64,000 nt of DNA from Planctomycetota bacterium (GTDB lineage Bacteria > Planctomycetota > J058): the NCBI GenBank assembly GCA_023954375.1, contig JAMLIC010000007.1, forward strand, positions 62,001 through 126,000, written 5' to 3'. Below are positions 58,956 to 64,000 of the stretch, one piece after another. The position numbers were made by a program, and so were the translations under genes. Every line of letters begins with the position of its first letter. Within the stretch, counting starts at the first letter, position 1. The notes beneath the pieces are model-generated. The model was given only the letters and a program-made list of their open reading frames with translations, had not been told where the DNA came from and ran no database searches.

Positions 58956-61900
58956 ATGGCCTTGCGGCGCCAGGAGTCCTTCCCCCGCCCGGGGCAGCGC
59001 TGGGCGCACTTCGAGGTCACGGGCGAGGTCGCCCGCGGGAACATGGGCGTGGTCTTCCGCGCCCGCGACCTCGAGCGCGGGCGCGACGTGGCGCTCAAGG
59101 TCCTCGTCGTCGGCCACGACGACCCCGACGCGGGCGAGCGCTTCAAGCGCGAGGCCCGCTCGCTGGCGCGCCTCTCGAGCCGGCACATCGTCTCCGTCCA
59201 CAGCTACGGCGTCCACGAGGGGATCCCGTTCCTCTCCATGGACTTCGTCCCCGGGACCACGCTCCAGGACCTGCTCGACCGCGGCGCCCTGCCGCTCAAC
59301 CGCGCCGTCGACCTCCTGGCGCGGATCGCCCACGCCATGGACCACGCGCACTCGCGCGGCGTCCTGCACCGCGACCTCAAGCCGTCGAACGTGCTGATCG
59401 GCGCCGACGGCGAGCCGCGGATCACCGACTTCGGCCTGGCGCGCCTCGACGACGCGTCGCGCTCGCTCACGCGCGAGGGCGACCTGATCGGCACGCCCGT
59501 CTACATGGCGCCCGAGCAGATCACGGGCGACCTGCGCGCCCTCGCCGCCTCCACCGACGTGTGGGCCCTCGGGGTCATGCTCTACGTGGCGCTGACGGGC
59601 ACGCTCCCCTTCCGCGGGCAGACGGTCGAGGAGGTCGCGGCGCGGGTGAAGAACGAGGAGCCGGCGCCGCCGCGATCGCTCCGCCCCGACGCCCCGCCCG
59701 ACCTCGAGCAGGTGTGCCTCGCGGCCCTGCGCAAGGACTGGCGGGCCCGCTACCAGTCGGCGGGCGAGCTGGCCCGCGACCTCGAGCGCTACCTGCGCGG
59801 GCGCCCGGTGCTGGCCGGGCGCGTGACCGTCGGCGTGCGCGCGCGGCGCGCCCTGCGGGCCGTGCGCCTCCACGCGGGGGCGACGGCGATCGTCGTCGCG
59901 GCCCTGGTGCTGGCGGGCGGCCTGGGCGTGGGGCGCTGGCTGGACGCGGCCTCGCGCAACGAGCGCGGGGCGACGGAGCTCGTCCTGCGCGCCGTGCAGC
60001 GGCGGGCCGCCGCGCAGGTCGCCGTGCGCGGGTCCGACGAGGCGTGGGCGCGCGCGGACCGCCCGCGCGCGGCGGAGCAGGCGCAGCACGCCCTCGCCGC
60101 GGCGGCGTGGGCGGCGTGCTACCTGGAGCGGGCCGCGGCGCGCGCCGACGACCGCGCCGGGGCGCGCCGCCTCGACGAGGCCCTGGGCGCGCCGCCGCGC
60201 GACGAGGAGGTCGCGCTCGGCCTGGCGCGCGACCCCGCGCTCCAGCGGCTGCACGTGCGCGGGCGCGCGCTCGCCGCGCGCGGCCGAGGGGGCGGCGGCC
60301 CGGCGGAGTGGGCGGCGCTCGAGGCGGGCTTCCGCGCCACGGGCGACCCGCGCGACCTCGAGGCGCTGGCGCTCGCCGCCGAGCACGCGGGGGCGCTCGC
60401 GCCCGCCCGCCGCGCGCGCGCGGCGCTCTCGGGGCGCGACGACGCCGCGGCCGTGCGCCTGCTCGAGCGGCTCGCCGCCCTGGGCGCCACGGCGCCCTGC
60501 TGCGAGGGCGGCGCGGCGCCGCCCTGCGCCGTGTGCTCCCACGCCTGCGCCCGCCCGGCGCGGCCCTGCGGCGCGTGCGGGCTCGACCCCGACCTCGCGG
60601 CGGGCGACGACCCGCGCGGCGCGGCGACGCGCGAGGCCCTGGCCCGCGCCGCGCTCGGCGCGGCGACGCGGCGGCGGCGGCCGCGCTCGTCCGACCGGAC
60701 GCGGCCCCGCTCCTCCGCGCGGAGGTCGCCCGGGCGCTCGGCCGCCGCGCCGAGCACGCCGCCGCGCTCGAGCCGCTGCTCGCCGCGGGCGACCCCGCGC
60801 CTGGCTGGAGCGCGGGCGCGGCCTCCTCGACGAGGGCTGGCCGCGCGCCGCGCGCGAGGCGGCCGCGCGCGCGCGCCGCGGCCCCGAGCGACGCGGAGGT
60901 CGTCGACGGGGCGCTCCTGCTCGAGGGCGCGGCGCGCGCGGCCGCGGGCGAGCCGCCGGCCGCGCTCGAGGCCCTGGCGCGGCGCGGCGGCGCGCCGCTC
61001 GCCCTGCGCCTCGAGGCGAGGCGCCTGCTCGCGCTGGCGGGCGCGACCTTCGATCCCCCGGACGCGCCGGACGACCCGTCCGCCCCGGTCGTGCGCGCCC
61101 TCGCGCGGCTGCGCCTCGCCCGCGCGGCCCCCGCCGTGGCCGCGGCCCTCGGGCGGGTCGCGCTGCACCGCGACGGGCTCTACGACGCCCTCGACCTGGG
61201 CGACGCGGGCCTGGACCTCGCCGCGCTCGAGGCCGACGCGCGGCGCCTCGGCGAGCCCGACGCCCTGGCCGCCGTGGCCGCCCTGCGGCTCGCGCGCGAC
61301 GACGCGGCGGGCGCCGCGGCGCTGGCGCGCCTCGCGGGGGACGGGCCGGCCGCCGCCGCGGTCCTGCGGCTGTGCGGGGAGGAGGCGCCGGCCGCGCCGG
61401 CGAGCCCGCCGACCGCCGCGCTGCTCGAGGGGCGCGCCTGGCTGGGCGGCCACGACGCCGCCCGCGCCGCCGCGTTCGCCCGGCGGGGCGACGCCGAGGC
61501 GGCGCGCGTCCTCGAGCAGGTCGTCGCGCGCGCGCGCGCCGCGCTCGACCTCGCCGTCCACCTCGACCCCTTCGCCGCCGGGCCGCTCTCGGCGCGGGCG
61601 ACCCTGCGGCTCTCCCTCGCCGCCGTCGACGGTGACGAGGACCTGCGCGCGGCCGCCCTGCGCGACGCCGCGGCCGCCCTCGCCCTCGACCCGCGCGACG
61701 GCGCCGCCCGCTGGGTCCTCCTCGCGGCGGTCGCCGCCGTGGACCCGGAGGACGCGCTCGAGCGGGCCGCGCGCCCGGGCCCCGCCCTCACCCCCGGCCA
61801 GGCGCGCGCGCTCGGGCGGTCGGTCTACCTCGACGACCTGGCGGACCTCGGCTGGACCTCGCCCGCGGACCCCGACGACCAGGCCGCCCTGCGCGAGGCC

Positions 61901-62458
61901 GCCCTCCTCCTCGGGCTGGTCCGCCGCGAGCCGGCCGCGCGGCGTGAGGCGGTGCGCGTCGCCGACGCCCTGCGGCGCCGCCTGCACGAGGGGCCGACCG
62001 CCGGCCTCGAGGTCGACCTGCTCCAGGCGACGCTCGTCCTCGAGGACCCGACCGAGCTCGAGGCCTGGCTCCTCCACCGGCGCTGGACCGCGGGCGAGGG
62101 GGAGCTGGCGCGCGCGCTCGACGGCCCGCGCGGCGCCGCGGCCCGCGTGGCGCTGATCCTGCAGGCGCTGACGCGCCTCCCGCCGGGCGCCGCGCCCGAG
62201 GCCCTCGCCGAGGCGCGGGCGCGGGCGCTGTCGCTCCTCGAGGGCGTGGCGCGCGCCCGCCCGGGGCCGGCCGTGCAGGCCCTGCGCGCGGCGATCGAGG
62301 TGTGGACCGGCGCGCCGGACCTCGAGGTGCGCGACCTCCTCGCGCACCCCTGGCCGGGCGCCCTGTCCGAGGTCCTGCGCGCCGCGGCGCGCGAGGCGGG
62401 ACCAGGCGCAGGGCCGCTCTGGGAGCACGCGGCCGTCCGACGCCTCCTCGCCAGGTGA
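58956..62458 (+). CDS. Receptor-like serine/threonine kinase, frame-disrupted extension
   Basis: The protein starts at ATG 58956. The kinase is complete: GEVARGNMGVVFRA with Lys48 (VALKVL), HRDLKPSN near 138, DFGLARLDDAS near 158 and GTPVYMAPEQ near 178. A transmembrane helix (ATAIVVAALVLAGGLGVG) is near 310-328. A helical tetratricopeptide-like region and a Cys-rich knuckle near 515-545 (CAVCSHACARPARPCGACG) follow. Between about 60,650 and 60,890 the frame changes at least three times, with coherent amino-acid character in three different frames. The rest to 62458 is one long helical region (AVHLDPFAAGPLSARATLRL). It could be sequencing error or pseudogenisation, as in the other kinase. About 1167 residues if joined. 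Confidence 0.78.
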
Positions 62459-62460
62459 AG

Positions 62461-62480
62461 CCGCCAGGCGAGGCTGGCGG
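62461..62480. terminator. Hairpin between convergent genes
   Basis: CCGCCAG (62461-62467) pairs with CTGGCGG (62474-62480) around GCGAGG. It lies between the kinase stop and the small Cys-rich gene's stop. Confidence 0.45.
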
Positions 62481-62491
62481 TCGGCGACCCC

Positions 62492-62725
62492 CTACTTGCC
62501 GGCCTTGGCCTTGGGGGCCGGGGGCCCGGGCATCTTCGCCACCGACTGCACCTGGTGCAGGATGATCTCGGTCAGGTGGCGGTAACTGTGGACCAGGTGC
62601 GCCTTCGAGCACATGTCGAAGTCCTCGCAGGCGTAGCACTCGCGCTGCTTCTCGGGGTTGGTGAGGCCTTGCTTGACCGGCACCCACCACTGCATCCCGT
62701 TGCCGAAGCACTCCTTCATCGCCAT
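62492..62725 (-). CDS. Small cysteine-containing conserved-looking protein
   Basis: This 77-residue protein starts at ATG 62725; an ATG two codons in is an alternative. Residues ~1-45 contain a cysteine pattern (MKECFGNGMQWWVPVKQG, then RECYACEDFDMCSKAHL) that could bind a metal. A helix (SYRHLTEIILHQVQSV) and a basic tail (PAPKAKAGK) follow. I do not recognise it. The clear frame and unbiased composition make it a likely real gene. Confidence 0.7.
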   Translation of the reverse strand: MAMKECFGNGMQWWVPVKQGLTNPEKQRECYACEDFDMCSKAHLVHSYRHLTEIILHQVQSVAKMPGPPAPKAKAGK

Positions 62726-62873
62726 GCGGCAGGACCCCCGTGCGGCTCAACCCTAACACCGTCCGATCGCCCGGACAAGCGCCCGAACCTCCCTGAGTTC
62801 GAGGAGATATCGCCGCGGGAGGTCGCCTCGAGCCGCCGCCCGTCCCGCGCGCGGCGCGCTCCCCCCGGCCAGG

Positions 62874-63566
62874 TCAGTCGTCGCCCGGAGGGGTCGGCTC
62901 CTCGGGCGGCGCCGGGGGCGTATGGGCGTCGTCGATCGCGCGCCGGGCGCGCCACTGCTTGCCCCACCCGGCCCAGGCCGCCGGCTCGGGGCCGTGGCGC
63001 AGGCCGGTGATCCGGCCCAGCGCGCGGGCGGCCTGCCGGGCGACCGCCGGGTCGGCCTCGAGGGCGTCGATCAGGCCGTCGACGGCGTCCTCGTCCCGCG
63101 CCTGACCGACGGCCCACGCCGCGCGCTCGGCCACGCGGGGGTGCGGGTCCTTCAGCGCCTCGCGCAGGGCGGGGCACGTCCGCTCGAGGCGCCCGAGGGC
63201 CCACGCCGCGCGCCAGCGGATCTCGACTTCAGGATCCGCCAGCATCGTGTCGATGAGGGTCGGGAAGCGGCTGCGGTACAGGTCCCTCTGTCGGGTGGCC
63301 AGGTGCCGCACCGCCTCGAGCGCCTGCAGGCGGACGAGGGGGTCGGTGGACTCGAGGAACGGAGCGACGACTTCGATCGCCTCGCCGATCTTGATGCCGG
63401 TGAGGCTGGCGCTCGAGGGGATCCTCGGGTCGCCCAGCTCCCCGAGCGTCTGCACGGCGTCGAGGTCGCCGGCGCGCGCCGCCTCGAGCTCGGCCTTCCC
63501 GTCGCAGTACGAGCAGCCGGCGAGCAGGAGCGCGGCCAGCGCGGCGGCCGGGCGGCTAGCGCTCAT
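62874..63566 (-). CDS. HEAT-repeat lipoprotein
   Basis: This 230-residue protein starts at ATG 63566, overlapping the upstream stop by 11 bp. The lipobox is LLLAGC. HEAT-like repeats follow: DPLVRLQALEAVRHLATRQR, then VEIRWRAAWALGRLERTCPA and HPRVAERAAWAVGQARDEDA. The C-terminus is Pro/Glu-rich. It is probably a protein-binding envelope protein translated with the right-edge gene. Confidence 0.8.
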   Translation of the reverse strand: MSASRPAAALAALLLAGCSYCDGKAELEAARAGDLDAVQTLGELGDPRIPSSASLTGIKIGEAIEVVAPFLESTDPLVRLQALEAVRHLATRQRDLYRSRFPTLIDTMLADPEVEIRWRAAWALGRLERTCPALREALKDPHPRVAERAAWAVGQARDEDAVDGLIDALEADPAVARQAARALGRITGLRHGPEPAAWAGWGKQWRARRAIDDAHTPPAPPEEPTPPGDD

Positions 63567-64000
63567 AGCGCACCGCCGTGCCGTGGAGGCGCACGTCGCG
63601 CAGGCGCAGGTCGAGGAGGCGCACGCCGCTGTAGATCGGCGAGTGCGGCGACTGCAGGTCGAACGAGATCACGGTCCCGTGCCACATGTGGTGCTCGACC
63701 TCGCCCGTGGCGTAGACGTCGACGACCGCGTCGGCGCCGACGCGGGCCGCCCACCAGCGCAGGCGCTCGAGCGCCGCCTCGCGGAACGCGGGGTCGAGCC
63801 GCACCTCGTAGGTGTCGTGGACGCTGCGCCCGATCCCGAAGACGTTCGTCACCTCGTCGCCCTTGAGCTCCGAGGCCTCCTCGTCGCGCGGGAACTCCTC
63901 GGTCGTCACGAGGCCGAGGACCTCCCAGCCGCGGTCGGGCGCGGGCGGCGGCGCGTCCTCGAGGAGGAAGGCCGTGCGCAGGAGCGTGGTCGAGCCGCAC
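63556..64000 (-). CDS. Partial protein at right edge
   Basis: A frame enters from the right edge and ends at 63556, with 147 visible residues. It begins CGSTTLLRTAFLLEDAPPPA, so the true start is outside; Cys followed by Gly-Ser suggests a lipoprotein cleavage site. The rest is a compact alpha/beta domain (FREAALERLRWWAARVGADA, VVDVYATGEVEHHMWHGT, LLDLRLRDVRLHGTAVRYER). No family is recognised. It overlaps the HEAT lipoprotein gene by 11 bp, so the two are probably cotranscribed. Confidence 0.7.
   Translation of the reverse strand, partial: CGSTTLLRTAFLLEDAPPPAPDRGWEVLGLVTTEEFPRDEEASELKGDEVTNVFGIGRSVHDTYEVRLDPAFREAALERLRWWAARVGADAVVDVYATGEVEHHMWHGTVISFDLQSPHSPIYSGVRLLDLRLRDVRLHGTAVRYER

Overview
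**Organism and overall character.** The window comes from a very GC-rich bacterial chromosome. The right half (about 34.2-64 kb) carries serine/threonine kinases with large helical extensions, a WG-repeat/DUF1963 protein, HEAT-repeat lipoproteins, a giant thioester alpha-2-macroglobulin, minor pseudopilins and a collagen-like secreted protein. This looks most like Planctomycetota; Myxococcota or another large-genome GC-rich phylum is possible. GTG and TTG starts and 4-bp stop/start overlaps are frequent. Almost no housekeeping gene is present, so the taxonomic call is an inference.

**Accessory island (about 1-34.1 kb).** The minus strand opens with five genes joined by 4-bp overlaps: a DEAD-box/DUF1998 helicase of DruE size, a UvrD-family helicase with a RelE-like N-terminus, a DUF429 RNase-H-like protein, a SNF2/RapA-type helicase (DrmD-like) and an Eco57I-type adenine methylase cut by the left edge. 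The parts resemble DISARM and Druantia, but the combination matches neither as I know them. Next, on the plus strand, come an unrecognised 711-residue protein and a bacterial ubiquitin-like pair: a Ubl-E2 fusion and a JAB-E1 fusion. A repeat-rich presumed operator precedes the pair and an XRE regulator converges on it. Three exported or membrane proteins follow, then an HNH nuclease with a glycine-zipper tail and a winged-helix protein whose tyrosine-recombinase domain lacks the nucleophile region. Running the other way is a possible RHH-helicase-methyltransferase operon; the helicase has five C-terminal repeats. A mobility module (RHH protein, excisionase-like protein, complete tyrosine integrase, small repeat protein, ArdC-like antirestriction protein) ends at a tRNA-Gly(CCC) gene. 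This is the expected arrangement for an island integrated at a tRNA 3' end.

**Chromosomal part (34.2-64 kb).** An unknown protein is followed by the 2003-residue alpha-2-macroglobulin. Next is a minus-strand minor-pseudopilin operon with an embedded HEAT-repeat gene, then the WG-repeat protein with a histone-H1-like tail and a tandem universal stress protein. Two receptor-like serine/threonine kinases (48.2-52.4 and 59.0-62.5 kb) have intact kinase domains but several frame breaks in their Ala/Arg-rich extensions. Between them lie a small membrane protein, a 1061-residue collagen-like secreted protein, two small envelope proteins and an acidic/basic low-complexity protein. The window ends with a small cysteine-rich protein, a HEAT-repeat lipoprotein and a partial gene at the right edge.

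**Confidence.** Gene boundaries are mostly well supported by reading frame and overlap. Family assignments rest on motifs read by eye. No database search was run.
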